Shown: positions 29,498 through 39,806, counted from the stretch's first letter. The stretch is 64,000 nt of DNA from Jiangella aurantiaca (GCF_004349105.1 NZ_SMLB01000004.1:1-64000), one strand, 5' to 3'. Numbers and translations: made by a program. Notes: generated by a model from the letters alone, not told the origin.

Positions 29498-30582
29498 GCG
29501 CGGGGGTCCGGACGGTGCGCGAGACCTTCGACATCCCCCTCGCCGGGCTCACCACGCTGCGGCTCGGCGGCCCGGCCAAGCGCGTCGTCGAGGCCACCAC
29601 CGAGGACGAGCTCATCGGCCTCGTCCGCGACTGCGACGAGCGCGGCGAGCCCGTGCTGGTGGTCGGCGGCGGCTCCAACCTCGTCATCGGCGACTCCGGC
29701 TTCGACGGGACGGTGGTGCGCGTCGCCACCCGCGGCATCGACGTCGACGCCAGCGCCTCCTGCGACAGTGACGCGCTCGCGGCCTGCGGCGGGGTGCTGC
29801 TGACGGCGGCCGCAGGTGAGCCGTGGGACGACCTCGTCGCGTACACCGTCGAGAACGAGTGGCCCGGCGTCGAGGCGCTCTCCGGCATCCCCGGCCTGGT
29901 CGGCGCCACGCCCATGCAGAACGTCGGCGCGTACGGCCAGGAGGTCGCGCAGACCGTGTGGACGGTGCGCACCTACGACCGACAGGACCGCCGCGTCCGC
30001 ACGTTCGCCAACGCCGACTGCCGCTTCGCCTATCGCGACAGCCGCTTCAAGGGCTCCGAGCGCTACGTCGTCCTCACCGTCAGCTACCAGCTACGCGAGG
30101 GGAACCTCGGCCGGCCGGTCGCCTACGCCGAGCTGGCCCGCCGGCTCGGCATCGCCGTCGGCGAGCGGGCGCCGCTGACCGACGTCCGCGCCGCCGTGCT
30201 GGCGCTGCGCACCGGCAAGGGCATGGTGCTCGACGCCGCCGACCACGACACCTGGAGCGCCGGGTCGTTCTTCACCAACCCGCTGCTCACCGAGGCGGAG
30301 GCCGCCGCCCTGCCCGACGGCGCGCCGCGGTGGCCGGCCGGCGACGGCCTGGTGAAGTCCAGCGCGGCCTGGCTGATCGAGCACGCAGGCTTCGGCCGCG
30401 GCTACACCGGCGGCCGGCCCGACGTCTCGCTGTCGACCAAGCACACGCTGGCCCTGACCAACCGGGGCGAGGCCAGCACCGCCGACCTGCTCGGCCTCGC
30501 CCGCGAGGTGCGCGACGGCGTGCGCGCGGCGTTCGGTGTCGAGCTGACGCCGGAGCCCACGCTCGTCGGCTGTACCCTCTGA
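29494..30582 (+). CDS. murB: UDP-N-acetylmuramate dehydrogenase
   Basis: LTTLRLGGPAKRVVEATTEDEL, LVVGGGSNLVIGDSGFDGTVVRV, SGIPGLVGATPMQNVGAYGQEV. Confidence 0.96.
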   Translation: MSAGVRTVRETFDIPLAGLTTLRLGGPAKRVVEATTEDELIGLVRDCDERGEPVLVVGGGSNLVIGDSGFDGTVVRVATRGIDVDASASCDSDALAACGGVLLTAAAGEPWDDLVAYTVENEWPGVEALSGIPGLVGATPMQNVGAYGQEVAQTVWTVRTYDRQDRRVRTFANADCRFAYRDSRFKGSERYVVLTVSYQLREGNLGRPVAYAELARRLGIAVGERAPLTDVRAAVLALRTGKGMVLDAADHDTWSAGSFFTNPLLTEAEAAALPDGAPRWPAGDGLVKSSAAWLIEHAGFGRGYTGGRPDVSLSTKHTLALTNRGEASTADLLGLAREVRDGVRAAFGVELTPEPTLVGCTL

Positions 30583-31110
30583 CTACTCGGCGGGTCCGCC
30601 CACGGTGAGCGTGTAGAGGTTGCAGAGCTCGCCGTCCACCGGCGCCTGCTTCCAGAACGTGAAGCCGAGTTTGCGGCAGACGTTCTGCGAGGCGTGGTTC
30701 TCCGGGGCTATGATCGCCAGCAGCTCACCCGCATACGTTCGGCGGGCCTTGGCCAGCAGGGCCTGTCCGGCCTCGGTCGCGTACCCGAGACCCCTGCGCT
30801 CCGGCACCAGCCGGTAGCCCCATTCCAGCCAGGTCCTGCGTTCGAGGTCGATGTAGTCGACACCGGTGTAGCCCACGACGAGCCCGGTGGCCCGCTCGAC
30901 CACCGGCTGCTTGCCGAACGGGACCGTCCGGCAGACGGCGACCATGTGGTCGAAGCGGGCCTCGGCCTCCTTCGCGGAGAGGACGGCCGGGTAGAACGCC
31001 ATGAAGTCGTCGTCCTGGAAGAGCTCGACGAACCGGGCGCGGTCGGTCTCCTGGGGCGGGCGCACCAGAAGACGCTCGGTCGTCACGACATCTGGATCGG
31101 AGCCGGTCAC
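30583..31110 (-). CDS. GNAT-family N-acetyltransferase
   Basis: TTERLLVRPPQETDRARFVELF...RRGLGYATEAGQALL...NHASQNVCRKLGF. Confidence 0.9.
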   Translation of the reverse strand: MTGSDPDVVTTERLLVRPPQETDRARFVELFQDDDFMAFYPAVLSAKEAEARFDHMVAVCRTVPFGKQPVVERATGLVVGYTGVDYIDLERRTWLEWGYRLVPERRGLGYATEAGQALLAKARRTYAGELLAIIAPENHASQNVCRKLGFTFWKQAPVDGELCNLYTLTVGGPAE

Positions 31111-31140
31111 GTGTCCTCCCGCCGCTCATCCTAGGTGTGT

Positions 31141-32598
31141 TCATGCGGAGACCTTCTCGGCAGCGGCATCGGCCTGGGGCGCTGCGGCGACCGCCGACCC
31201 ACGCCGTCGGCGCAGCCCGGACCCGGTGACGAGGACGCCGATCGCCGCGCCGGCCAGCGGGACCAGCAGCGCCGTCCGGAACGTGTCAAGCCCGGCGCCG
31301 TCCGCGCCACTGCCGGCGACCACGACCGCCGTCACGACGGCCAGACCGAGCGCCGAGCCGAACTGGAACGACGTCGTCAGCACGCCGCTGGCCAGCCCCT
31401 GCTCCTCCTCGGCGACCCCGTCGGTGGCGGCGATGGTCAGCGGCCCGTAGGACAGCGCGAACGCCACGCTCAGGACGAGGAACGACGGCAGCATGGCTGC
31501 GTACGTCCAGTCCGCGCCCAGCCGCAGGAACAGTGCGTACGACACGACCGCCAGCGCCAGTCCGGTGACGATCACCGCCGGGTTCCCGAACCGGCGCACC
31601 AGCACCGGCGTCAGCGTCGGAGCCAGGATCGCGTCCAACCCGAGGACCATCAACGCCAGCCCGGTCTCCATCTCCGACCAGCCGCGGAACTCCTGCAGGT
31701 AGAGCACGGCGACGAACTGGAAGCCGACGAACCCGCCGACCAGCATCATCGCCCCGATGTTGGCCCGCACCAGCGGCGCGGACCGGAGCAGGCCGAGCCG
31801 CAGCAGCGGCGTGCGCGACCGGCGCTCGATCGTCACGAACAGCGCCAGGAGCGCGACCCCCGCGACCGCCGTCGCCGCCGTCGACGCCGGCGCCACCTCG
31901 GGCAGCATGACGACGGTGTAGACGAGCAGCAGCATCGCGGCGGTGAGGCTGAGCGTGCCGCCGATGTCGTAACCGGCGCCGGTCCGCTCCGGCGGGGTGT
32001 CGTGCGGGATCAGCCGCAGCGCCGCCGTCAGGATGGCCGCGGCAAGGATCACCGGGGCGAAGAACACCCACCGCCAGCCGATCGCCGTCAGCAGTCCGCC
32101 GGTGACCATGCCCAGTGAGAAGCCGCCGGCCGCGATGCCGGCGTAGACCAGCAGCGCCCGGTTGCGCTGCGGCCCTTCGGCGAACGTCGTGGTGATGATG
32201 GACAGGCCGGCCGGGGTCATGAACGCCGCGGCGACGCCGGTGACGAACCGCGCGACGATCAGCATCCAGCCGTCGGTCGCCAGGCCGCCGAGGCCGGAGA
32301 AGAGCAGGAAGACGGTGAGCCAGAGGACGAACATGCGACGCCGGCCCAGCAGGTCGGCGGCGCGCCCGCCGAGCAGGACGAACCCGCCGTAGCCGAGCAC
32401 ATATGCGCTGACCACCCACTGTAGGGACGACGTGGACATGCCGAGGTCGGCGCGGATCGAGGGCAGCGCCACGCCCATCATCGAGATGTCGATCCCCTCG
32501 AGGAAGATCGCGCTGCTCAGCACGAGCAGGACGGCCCAGCCGCGAGCGCTGAGCCGGTCGGACGGTGCCGGTGGGACGGGCACGTAGAGCTCCTTCAC
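31141..32598 (-). CDS. MFS transporter (EmrB/QacA-like)
   Basis: GWAVLLVLSSAIFLEGIDISMMGVALPSIRADLGMSTSSLQWVVSAYVLGYGG; GTG start proposed. Confidence 0.9.
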   Translation of the reverse strand: MKELYVPVPPAPSDRLSARGWAVLLVLSSAIFLEGIDISMMGVALPSIRADLGMSTSSLQWVVSAYVLGYGGFVLLGGRAADLLGRRRMFVLWLTVFLLFSGLGGLATDGWMLIVARFVTGVAAAFMTPAGLSIITTTFAEGPQRNRALLVYAGIAAGGFSLGMVTGGLLTAIGWRWVFFAPVILAAAILTAALRLIPHDTPPERTGAGYDIGGTLSLTAAMLLLVYTVVMLPEVAPASTAATAVAGVALLALFVTIERRSRTPLLRLGLLRSAPLVRANIGAMMLVGGFVGFQFVAVLYLQEFRGWSEMETGLALMVLGLDAILAPTLTPVLVRRFGNPAVIVTGLALAVVSYALFLRLGADWTYAAMLPSFLVLSVAFALSYGPLTIAATDGVAEEEQGLASGVLTTSFQFGSALGLAVVTAVVVAGSGADGAGLDTFRTALLVPLAGAAIGVLVTGSGLRRRRGSAVAAAPQADAAAEKVSA

Positions 32599-32663
32599 AG
32601 TTATCGAACCGAGGGTCAGTTCCTTCTTGTAACTGATCGCATCTTCCGGCACTATGGCTGACC

Positions 32664-33104
32664 ATGGAAGAAGGCACTTCGAAGTCACCCGGGTACACGC
32701 CGGTAACCGATCCCGCGTACTGCCAGAAGTGGGACCCGCGCGAGGACTGCGACGTGCGGCAGATCCTCGACCGTGTCGCGGACAAATGGTCGCTGCTCGT
32801 CATCGCGCTGCTCGACGTCCGGAGCCTGCGCTTCACTGAGTTGAAGCGCGAGATCGACGGCATCAGTCAGCGCATGCTGACGGTCACCCTGCGGCAGTTG
32901 GAGCGCGACGGCCTCGTGCGCCGCACGGTCTACCCCGTCGTCCCGCCGCGGGTCGACTACGAGCTGACACCGCTCGGCGCCACGTTGCACGACACCATCG
33001 AGGCGCTGGTCAACTGGACCGAGGAGCACCGGCAGGAGATCGCGGCCGCGCGCGACGAGTACGACCGTCGCGCTGCGGCCGAGGCGGAGCTCGTCGACGC
33101 CTGA
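32664..33104 (+). CDS. HxlR-family transcriptional regulator
   Basis: CDVRQILDRVADKWSLLVIALLDVRSLRFTELKREIDGISQRMLTVTLRQLERDGLVRRTVYP. Confidence 0.93.
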   Translation: MEEGTSKSPGYTPVTDPAYCQKWDPREDCDVRQILDRVADKWSLLVIALLDVRSLRFTELKREIDGISQRMLTVTLRQLERDGLVRRTVYPVVPPRVDYELTPLGATLHDTIEALVNWTEEHRQEIAAARDEYDRRAAAEAELVDA

Positions 33105-33156
33105 ACGTGCGAATGGGGGTGCGCGGGCGCTCACGGATGTGGCAGACTCTCCGCTC

Positions 33157-33228
33157 GTGAGCGCCATGCCGATCCATATCGCCGTCGCGGCGATCCTCGG
33201 CATGCCCTGCTGTTGTCGCTGTCGCTGA
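33157..33228 (+). promoter_or_regulatory. Cys-rich upstream ORF, putative cysteine-responsive leader peptide
   Basis: (V/M)SAMPIHIAVAAILGMPCCCRCR*; stop at 33226-33228, 67 nt before PIG-L start; alternative ATG at 33166. Confidence 0.6.
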
Positions 33229-33253
33229 ATCCCACCCGCGACCCGACCACTCC

Positions 33254-33276
33254 GGGACCCGGCAGCGGCCGGTCCC
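33254..33276 (+). promoter_or_regulatory. Putative attenuator / RBS-proximal hairpin
   Basis: gggacccgg...ccggtccc between the uORF stop and the PIG-L start. Confidence 0.45.
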
Positions 33277-33295
33277 GTCACGACAGCAGGCAGGA

Positions 33296-34096
33296 ATGTA
33301 TTCGAACCCCTCGCCCCTCCGCGGGCGCACGGTCCTCGTCCTCCACGCGCACCCCGACGACGAGGCGATCTTCACCGGCGTGACGATGCGCCGGCTGGCC
33401 GACGCCGGCGCTCGGGTCGTGCTGGTCACCGCCACGCTCGGCGAGCTCGGCGAGGTGCACGTGCCGCTCGCGCCCGGCGAGACGATGGCACGGCGCCGGG
33501 TCGCCGAGCTGGAGCGGGCGGCCGCCCTGCTCGGCGTCGAGCGGCTGGTGCTGCTCGGCGCACGCGACTCAGGGCTGCCCGGCGCCGCCGACAACGTCCA
33601 CCCCGACGCCCTGGCCGCCGCCGACCCGGAGCGCGTCGCCCGCCGCGTCGCCGCGCTGATCGACGAGGAGTCCGCCGAGGCGATCGTCCACGACGACGGC
33701 CGCGGCATCTACGGGCACCCGGATCACCTGGCGGCGCATCGGATCGGCGCCGCGGCCGCCCGGCTCACCGGCGTCGCCGCCTACCAGTCCACCGTCGACC
33801 GCGACCACCTGCACGACCGCGTCACCCGGTCGCACCTCATCCACGCCGCGGCCGAGGCCACCGGGCTGCCGTTCGGCGTCCCCGCCTCCGACGTCGCACT
33901 GCGCCTCGGCGCGACGTCGTCGGAGCTGGCGGTCAAGCGGGCCGCTATCGCGGTGCACGCGAGCCAGGTCAGCTCCGACTCGCTCGGCCACGCCGGCTTC
34001 GACGAGGCCTACGGCTACGAGTGGTACCTGCGCTCCGGCGGCTCCGGCATCCTCGACGAGCTCGCCGCGCCGCTCGCCGCCACCGTCCCCGCCTGA
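33296..34096 (+). CDS. PIG-L (LmbE/MshB-like) deacetylase
   Basis: VLVLHAHPDDEAIFTGVTM, TATLGELGEV, GIYGHPDHLAAH. Confidence 0.9.
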   Translation: MYSNPSPLRGRTVLVLHAHPDDEAIFTGVTMRRLADAGARVVLVTATLGELGEVHVPLAPGETMARRRVAELERAAALLGVERLVLLGARDSGLPGAADNVHPDALAAADPERVARRVAALIDEESAEAIVHDDGRGIYGHPDHLAAHRIGAAAARLTGVAAYQSTVDRDHLHDRVTRSHLIHAAAEATGLPFGVPASDVALRLGATSSELAVKRAAIAVHASQVSSDSLGHAGFDEAYGYEWYLRSGGSGILDELAAPLAATVPA

Positions 34097-34204
34097 GGTC
34101 CCAGCTCGGCCCTGAAATGATGCTCGCCGACCCGATCCGTTGGGCGGGCCAAGAACGGGCAGCAATCAGGGGGACGGGGCGAGTCTGGGCACACGATCGC
34201 CTAC

Positions 34205-34270
34205 ATCACCAGGATTCCTGGAGCCTCACCACGATTGCAGGCGTAATGATGCTCCAGAAAACGTCGTGAC
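34205..34270. repeat. Interspersed palindromic element copy A2
   Basis: atcaccaggattcctggagcctcaccacgattgcaggcgtaatgatgctccagaaaacg; opposite orientation to A1; imperfect stem, loop attgcagg. Confidence 0.75.
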
Positions 34271-34353
34271 GTGCCCCGGATCGCGGCGTGCTCGCTCTAC
34301 CAGGCATGCATGCAAGCCTGGGGAAGTGGGAAGACGCCTGGTGAAGTGCCCGC

Positions 34354-35379
34354 TCAGGACGCCAGCCAGGCGTCGATGCCCTCCAGCAGCTCCTTGCGGA
34401 CGTCGGAGGGCGCCGCGGAGCCCTCGATCGAGCCACGGGCCAGCGCCGCCAGCTCGGCGTCGGAGAAGCCGTGCACGTGCCGGGCGGTTTCGTACTGGTC
34501 CAGCAGCCGCGACCCGAACAGCAGCGGATCGTCGGCGCCCAAAGCAACCCGCGCGCCCGCGTCGGCCAGCAGGCGCAGTGGCACGTCCTCCGGCATCGCG
34601 TAGACGCCGAGGCTGACGTTGGACGCCGGGCAGACCTCCAGGGTGATCTGCTCCTCGACGATGCGCGAGACCAGGGCCGGATCCTCGGCCGAGCGGATAC
34701 CGTGCCCCAGCCGGTCGGCGTGGAGGTCGTTCAGGCAGGCGCGGGCGCTGTCCGGGCCGCGCAGCTCCCCGCCGTGCGGGACGGAGAGCAGGTCGGCCCG
34801 GCCGGCGATGGCGAACGCCGGCGCGAACTCCGCGATGACGCCGCGGCGCTCGTCGTTGGAGAGCCCGAACCCGACGACGCCGCGCCCGGCGTACTGCGCG
34901 GCCAGCCGGGCCAGCGTGCGCGCGTCGAGCGGGTGGCGGGTCCGGTTCGCCGCGATCACCACGGCGATCCCCACCCCCGTCGCCGCCGCGGCCTGGCGGG
35001 CGGCGTCGAGCACGAGGTCGGTGAACGCCGTGATGCCGCCGAATCGGCCGCCGTAGCCGGACGGGTCGACCTGGATCTCCAGCCAGCCCGAGCCCTCGGC
35101 CGCCTCGTCCTCGGCCGCCTCGGTCACGAGCCGCCGCACGTCGGACTCCGTCCGCAGCACCGACCGTGCGAGGTCGTACAGCCGCTGGAACCGGAACCAG
35201 CCCTTCTCGTCGGCCGCCGACAGCAGCGGCGGCCAGTCCTCGCGCAGCGAGTCGGGCAGCCGCACGCCGTGCTCGTCGGCCAGGTCGAGCAGCGTCGAGT
35301 GCCGCATCGAGCCGGTGAAGTGCAGGTGGAGGTGCGCCTTGGGCAGGACCCGGAGGTCGCGAGGAGCAGGTTCGGTCAC
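34354..35379 (-). CDS. add: Adenosine deaminase
   Basis: LPKAHLHLHFTGSMR, VPHGGELRGPDSARACLNDLHADRLGHGIRS, LEVCPASNVSLGVY, ALGADDPLLFGS; GTG start. Confidence 0.92.
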   Translation of the reverse strand: MTEPAPRDLRVLPKAHLHLHFTGSMRHSTLLDLADEHGVRLPDSLREDWPPLLSAADEKGWFRFQRLYDLARSVLRTESDVRRLVTEAAEDEAAEGSGWLEIQVDPSGYGGRFGGITAFTDLVLDAARQAAAATGVGIAVVIAANRTRHPLDARTLARLAAQYAGRGVVGFGLSNDERRGVIAEFAPAFAIAGRADLLSVPHGGELRGPDSARACLNDLHADRLGHGIRSAEDPALVSRIVEEQITLEVCPASNVSLGVYAMPEDVPLRLLADAGARVALGADDPLLFGSRLLDQYETARHVHGFSDAELAALARGSIEGSAAPSDVRKELLEGIDAWLAS

Positions 35380-35390
35380 CGCGGCGCGGT

Positions 35391-36608
35391 TCAGCCGAGC
35401 AGCCGCTGGATGCGGCCGACGCCCTCGGCGAGGTCGTCGTCGCCCAGCGCGTAGGACAGCCGCAGATACCCGCTCGGGCCGAACGCCTCGCCCGGCACCA
35501 CCGCCACCTCGGCCTCCTCGAGGATCAGCTCGGCGAGCTCGGCGCTGGTCTTCGGCGTGCGCCCGGCGATGGTCCGGCCCAGCACGTCCTTCACCGACGG
35601 GTACGCGTAGAACGCCCCCTCGGGCTCCGGGCAGTAGACGCCGTCGATCTCGTTGAGCATCGACACGATGGTGCGCCGGCGGCGGTCGAACGCGGCGCGC
35701 ATGTGCTCGACGGCGGACAGGTCGCCCGAGACGGCGGCCAGCGCGGCCCGCTGCGCCACGTTCGAGACGTTGGACGTGGCGTGCGACTGCAGGTTGCCCG
35801 CGGCCTTGATGACGTCCTTCGGGCCGATCATCCAGCCGACCCGCCAGCCGGTCATCGCGTACGTCTTGGCGACGCCGTTGACGACGACGCAGGTGGGGGC
35901 CAGCTCCGGCACCTCGACGACGATGGAGGAGAACCGGGCCTCGCCGTAGACGAGGTGCTCGTAGATCTCGTCGGTGACCACCCACAAGCCGTGCTCGTGG
36001 GCCCACCGGCCGATCTCGCGGACCGCCTCGGGGGAGTACACCGCGCCGGTCGGGTTCGACGGCGACACGAACAGCAGCACTTTGGTGCGCGACGTGCGGG
36101 CGGCCTCGAGCTGCTCGACCCTCACGCGGTAGCCGGTGGTCTCGTCGGCCAGCACCTCGACGGGGACGCCGCCGGCCAGCGCGATGGACTCCGGATAGGT
36201 GGTCCAGTACGGCGTCGGCATGAGGACCTCGTCGCCCGGGTCCAGCAGCGCCGCGAAGGTCTCGTACACGGCCTGCTTGCCGCCGTTGGTGATGAGCACC
36301 TGGCTCGGCTCGACCTGGTAACCGGAGTCGCGCGCCGTCTTCGCGGCGACGGCCTCCTTCAGCTCCGGCAGCCCGCCGGCGGGGGTGTAGCGGTGATTGC
36401 GCGGGTCGCGGCAAGCCTCGACGGCCGCCTCGACGATGTAGTCGGGCGTCGGGAAGTCGGGCTCGCCGGCCCCGAAGCCGATGACCGGGCGGCCCGCCGC
36501 CTTGAGCGCCTTCGCCTTCGCATCCACCGCGAGCGTGGCCGACTCGGCGATGGCGGAGATGCGGGCAGAGACACGTGGGTGGGCGCCGGCGGGCGCAGGC
36601 GAGGTCAT
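35391..36608 (-). CDS. Pyridoxal-phosphate aminotransferase (aspartate aminotransferase type)
   Basis: [50 protein letters not shown]. Confidence 0.94.
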   Translation of the reverse strand: MTSPAPAGAHPRVSARISAIAESATLAVDAKAKALKAAGRPVIGFGAGEPDFPTPDYIVEAAVEACRDPRNHRYTPAGGLPELKEAVAAKTARDSGYQVEPSQVLITNGGKQAVYETFAALLDPGDEVLMPTPYWTTYPESIALAGGVPVEVLADETTGYRVRVEQLEAARTSRTKVLLFVSPSNPTGAVYSPEAVREIGRWAHEHGLWVVTDEIYEHLVYGEARFSSIVVEVPELAPTCVVVNGVAKTYAMTGWRVGWMIGPKDVIKAAGNLQSHATSNVSNVAQRAALAAVSGDLSAVEHMRAAFDRRRRTIVSMLNEIDGVYCPEPEGAFYAYPSVKDVLGRTIAGRTPKTSAELAELILEEAEVAVVPGEAFGPSGYLRLSYALGDDDLAEGVGRIQRLLG

Positions 36609-36722
36609 GCGGTCCATCCTGGCATCACCTCGCCGCGCCGCGCCAAGGGGTTCTCCGATCTCCCCTCGGACGACCTCGGCAGTGCTGATCCGGCGCCAAG
36701 GGGTTGTGCGGATTGGGCGACG

Positions 36723-37352
36723 TCAGCGCCGCCGGCCGCTCATCGCGGCGTAGTAGGCGCTCGACTCCGGCCGGTACAGCAGGTACAGGATGTAGCCGGC
36801 CAGCGCGATCGTCAGCACGTTGATGATCACGTTGAGGCCGCCGCCCCCGCTCAGCGAGAACAGCGTGAACAGGATGTTCAGACCACCGAGCACGGTGGCG
36901 ACCACACGGGCCCAGGACTTTCCGGCCTTGTTCATGGCCGCCATCCACAGCCAGAGCGCGGCGCCGATGAGGCCGACCACGACGCCCACTCCGACGGTGA
37001 GGTTCGCGGCGGCGTCGACGTCGTCGGCGCTGAGGCTGCTGTCGCTGTCGGCGATCGCGTCGCGGATGGCGTCACGGGCCAGGAACGTCAGCAGCACGCC
37101 CAGCACCGACAGGCCGGCGCCGACGTACATGAGCACGGCCGCGCGGCGCAGCGTCTGCGGCGGCTCCGATGGCGGGGCGGGGTCACCCCAGGCCGGGGCA
37201 CCCCCGTCGACCGGTCCACTCCAAGCCGGCGGACCGCTGGGCGGCGGCGTGGACGCCCACGGCTGCTCCGGCGGCCGGTTCTGGCCCGACTGCGCGTATG
37301 GGTTCTCGTCCTCGCCCGGGCCGGTTCCCGGCGGAGGGTTGGTGCCACTCAT
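36723..37352 (-). CDS. Pro-rich N-terminus membrane protein (paralogue 1)
   Basis: MSGTNPPPGTGPGEDENPY...; TM segments; C-terminal ILYLLYRPES. Confidence 0.7.
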   Translation of the reverse strand: MSGTNPPPGTGPGEDENPYAQSGQNRPPEQPWASTPPPSGPPAWSGPVDGGAPAWGDPAPPSEPPQTLRRAAVLMYVGAGLSVLGVLLTFLARDAIRDAIADSDSSLSADDVDAAANLTVGVGVVVGLIGAALWLWMAAMNKAGKSWARVVATVLGGLNILFTLFSLSGGGGLNVIINVLTIALAGYILYLLYRPESSAYYAAMSGRRR

Positions 37353-37397
37353 GGTCGATCTCCATCGTCTCGTCGGGGTGCCTGTTGGCACGGCACC

Positions 37398-37886
37398 CTA
37401 GCTGGTCGGGGGTCGGGGGCGCGTGAACCAGCGCCGTGAATCGGGCCGGTACAGCAGCCAGATCACGGCGACGGCCACCACCGCGATGAGCACGCTCACG
37501 ACGTTGTAGGCGTCGAACCGCGGCGTGCTGACGAGCGTTGCCGCCACGGCGGCCATGTACAGCACGGCGAAGAACGTCGCGCCCCGCCGGGCCCGCCGGC
37601 TGCCGCGGCCGCAGTACCGGGCCACCAGCAGCCAGATCAGTGCGACGACGAACAGGTAGGCGACGTACGAGCCGCGCGCGCTGGTGCCCGACGAGGTGTC
37701 GAGGGCGTCCTCGTAGGCGTCGGGGTCGATCAGCCGCAGCAGACCGAGCAGCGCCGTCAGCGCGGCGCCGGCATACATCAGGCGCACGGCCAGGAGGACG
37801 TCGCGGGGCGGGCGCAACTGCGCGGCGCTGCCGGGGCCGGCGCTGCCTGCGTCGGCGTTCGTGGGCGGGTCCGCCGTACCGCTCAT
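37398..37886 (-). CDS. Small membrane protein (paralogue 2)
   Basis: MSGTADPPTNADAG...RLMYAGAALTALLGLL...VIWLLYRPDS; shared architecture with neighbour. Confidence 0.7.
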   Translation of the reverse strand: MSGTADPPTNADAGSAGPGSAAQLRPPRDVLLAVRLMYAGAALTALLGLLRLIDPDAYEDALDTSSGTSARGSYVAYLFVVALIWLLVARYCGRGSRRARRGATFFAVLYMAAVAATLVSTPRFDAYNVVSVLIAVVAVAVIWLLYRPDSRRWFTRPRPPTS

Positions 37887-38144
37887 GCCGTTCTCCGTCC
37901 GGTCGCGGGCCTCTCTTCCGACAGTAGAAGCCGCTGACCGGCGGCGCCAGCGATCAGCGGCCTCAGGGCCGGAACGGATCGAGGGCGATCTCCGTTGGGT
38001 GGTCTGTGGTGGTGATGAGCGCTCTCCGCAGCGAGTTCGACCAGGACGGCCCTCACCCCGTACACTCTCACTCTTGGGTGGTCGTCCGACCCCCGGCCGA
38101 AGCGTGCCCGCACATCTTTGGCTGGGACGGTCGCGTCCATTCGA

Positions 38145-38217
38145 AGGGCAGTAGCTCAATTGGTAGAGCACCGGTCTCCAAAACCGGCGGTTGGGGGTTC
38201 AAGTCCCTCCTGCCCTG
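38145..38217 (+). tRNA. tRNA-Trp (CCA)
   Basis: Acceptor agggcag/ctgccct; anticodon loop ctCCAaa; conserved position upstream of secE. Confidence 0.96.
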
Positions 38218-38295
38218 CGAGGTCGCCACACCCAGCGGCCTGATCGACGACGGAGTCCGGCCCCGGGCGACGTTCCAGAGTCAGCGAGGTAGCAC

Positions 38296-38544
38296 GTGAC
38301 GGAGACCAGCGGCAAGACCGCTATACCCGAGCGTCCGCGTTCGCCCCGGCGCCGCGGGCCGTTCGCTCGACTGTCGCTCTGGACCCGCCAGGTCGTGGCC
38401 GAGCTGCGCAAGGTCGTCTACCCGACCCGCAAGCAGCTGCTGACGTACACGGCGGTCGTGCTCGTCTTCGTGGCGATCATGATCACCGTCGTCTCGCTGC
38501 TCGATCTGGGTCTGGGCTGGGCGATGTTCGAGATCTTCGGCTGA
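38296..38544 (+). CDS. secE: Preprotein translocase subunit SecE
   Basis: [33 protein letters not shown]. Confidence 0.96.
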   Translation: MTETSGKTAIPERPRSPRRRGPFARLSLWTRQVVAELRKVVYPTRKQLLTYTAVVLVFVAIMITVVSLLDLGLGWAMFEIFG

Positions 38545-38587
38545 TCGATCCGTGATCAGCCGCATCCAGGAGGAAGAAGCGCACACA

Positions 38588-39310
38588 GTGTCCGAGCACG
38601 AGTCGACCATCGAGGACGTCGAGACCGAGGAGACGCCTGCGGGCGAGCCCGGTCCGGCTGAGGCTGCCACCGAGGCGGAGTCCGCCGCGGACGAGGCCGC
38701 CGGCAGCGTCGAGTCCGAGGAGTCCGACCCGCTGGCGGAGTTCCGCCGGGTGCTGCGCGCGAAGCCGGGCGAGTGGTTCGTCGTCCAGACCTACTCCGGC
38801 ATGGAGAACCGGGTCCGGGCCAACCTCGAGAACCGCATCGGCAGCCTCAACATGGAGGACTACATCTTCGAGATCGAGGTGCCCACCGAAGAGGTCGCCG
38901 AGATCAAGAACGGCCAGCGCCGCCTGGTGAAGCGCAACCGCTTCCCCGGCTACGTGCTGGTGCGCATGGACATGACCGACGAGTCGTGGTCCGCGGTCCG
39001 CAACACCCCGGCCGTCACCGGGTTCGTCGGACACGCGCACCAGCCGATCCCGCTGGGTCTCGACGAGGTCGAGCGGTGGCTCGCCCCGCAGGTGGCCGAG
39101 CAGGCCAAGCCGGCGGAGGAGAAGAAGCAGGTCGAGGTCGTAGACTTCGAGGTCGGCGACTCCGTCATGGTCGTCGACGGGCCGTTCGCCACCCTGCACG
39201 CGACCATCAACGAGATCAACGCCGACTCCCAGAAGATCAAGGGACTGGTCGAGATCTTCGGCCGCGAGACCCCCGTCGAGCTCTCGTTCAACCAGATCCA
39301 GAAGCTCTGA
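38588..39310 (+). CDS. nusG: Transcription antitermination factor NusG
   Basis: [60 protein letters not shown] start proposed. Confidence 0.96.
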   Translation: MSEHESTIEDVETEETPAGEPGPAEAATEAESAADEAAGSVESEESDPLAEFRRVLRAKPGEWFVVQTYSGMENRVRANLENRIGSLNMEDYIFEIEVPTEEVAEIKNGQRRLVKRNRFPGYVLVRMDMTDESWSAVRNTPAVTGFVGHAHQPIPLGLDEVERWLAPQVAEQAKPAEEKKQVEVVDFEVGDSVMVVDGPFATLHATINEINADSQKIKGLVEIFGRETPVELSFNQIQKL

Positions 39311-39374
39311 CGGCCCCGCGCGCGCCGTCCGGTGCGCATGGGACAGCATCACCATCACGACAAGGACCCGAGGA

Positions 39375-39806
39375 ATGCCAGCGAAGAAGAAGGTCGCAGG
39401 CCTGATCAAGCTCCAGATCCAGGCCGGCCAGGCGACCCCCGCACCGCCGGTCGGCCCTGCGCTGGGCCAGCACGGCGTCAACATCATGGAGTTCTGCAAG
39501 GCGTACAACGCGGCCACCGAGTCGCAGCGCGGCAACGTGATCCCGGTGGAGATCACGGTCTACGAGGACCGTTCCTTCACCTTCGTCACGAAGACGCCGC
39601 CGGCCGCCAAGCTGATCCTCAAGGCCGCGGGTGTGGAGAAGGGCTCCGGCGAGCCGCACCGCACCAAGGTCGCGTCGATCAGCCGCGAGCAGCTGCGGGC
39701 CATCGCCGAGCAGAAGATGCCCGACCTCAACGCCAACGACATCGAGGCCGCCGAGAAGATCATCGCGGGCACCGCCCGGCAGATGGGCGTCACGGTCGCC
39801 GACTGA
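39375..39806 (+). CDS. rplK: 50S ribosomal protein L11
   Basis: [38 protein letters not shown]. Confidence 0.98.
   Translation: MPAKKKVAGLIKLQIQAGQATPAPPVGPALGQHGVNIMEFCKAYNAATESQRGNVIPVEITVYEDRSFTFVTKTPPAAKLILKAAGVEKGSGEPHRTKVASISREQLRAIAEQKMPDLNANDIEAAEKIIAGTARQMGVTVAD

Noticed and set aside
36640-36713. Two gcgccaaggggtt direct repeats upstream of the aminotransferase
   Set aside because: Only two short copies; too little to separate from chance or a simple operator, so not scored as a finding
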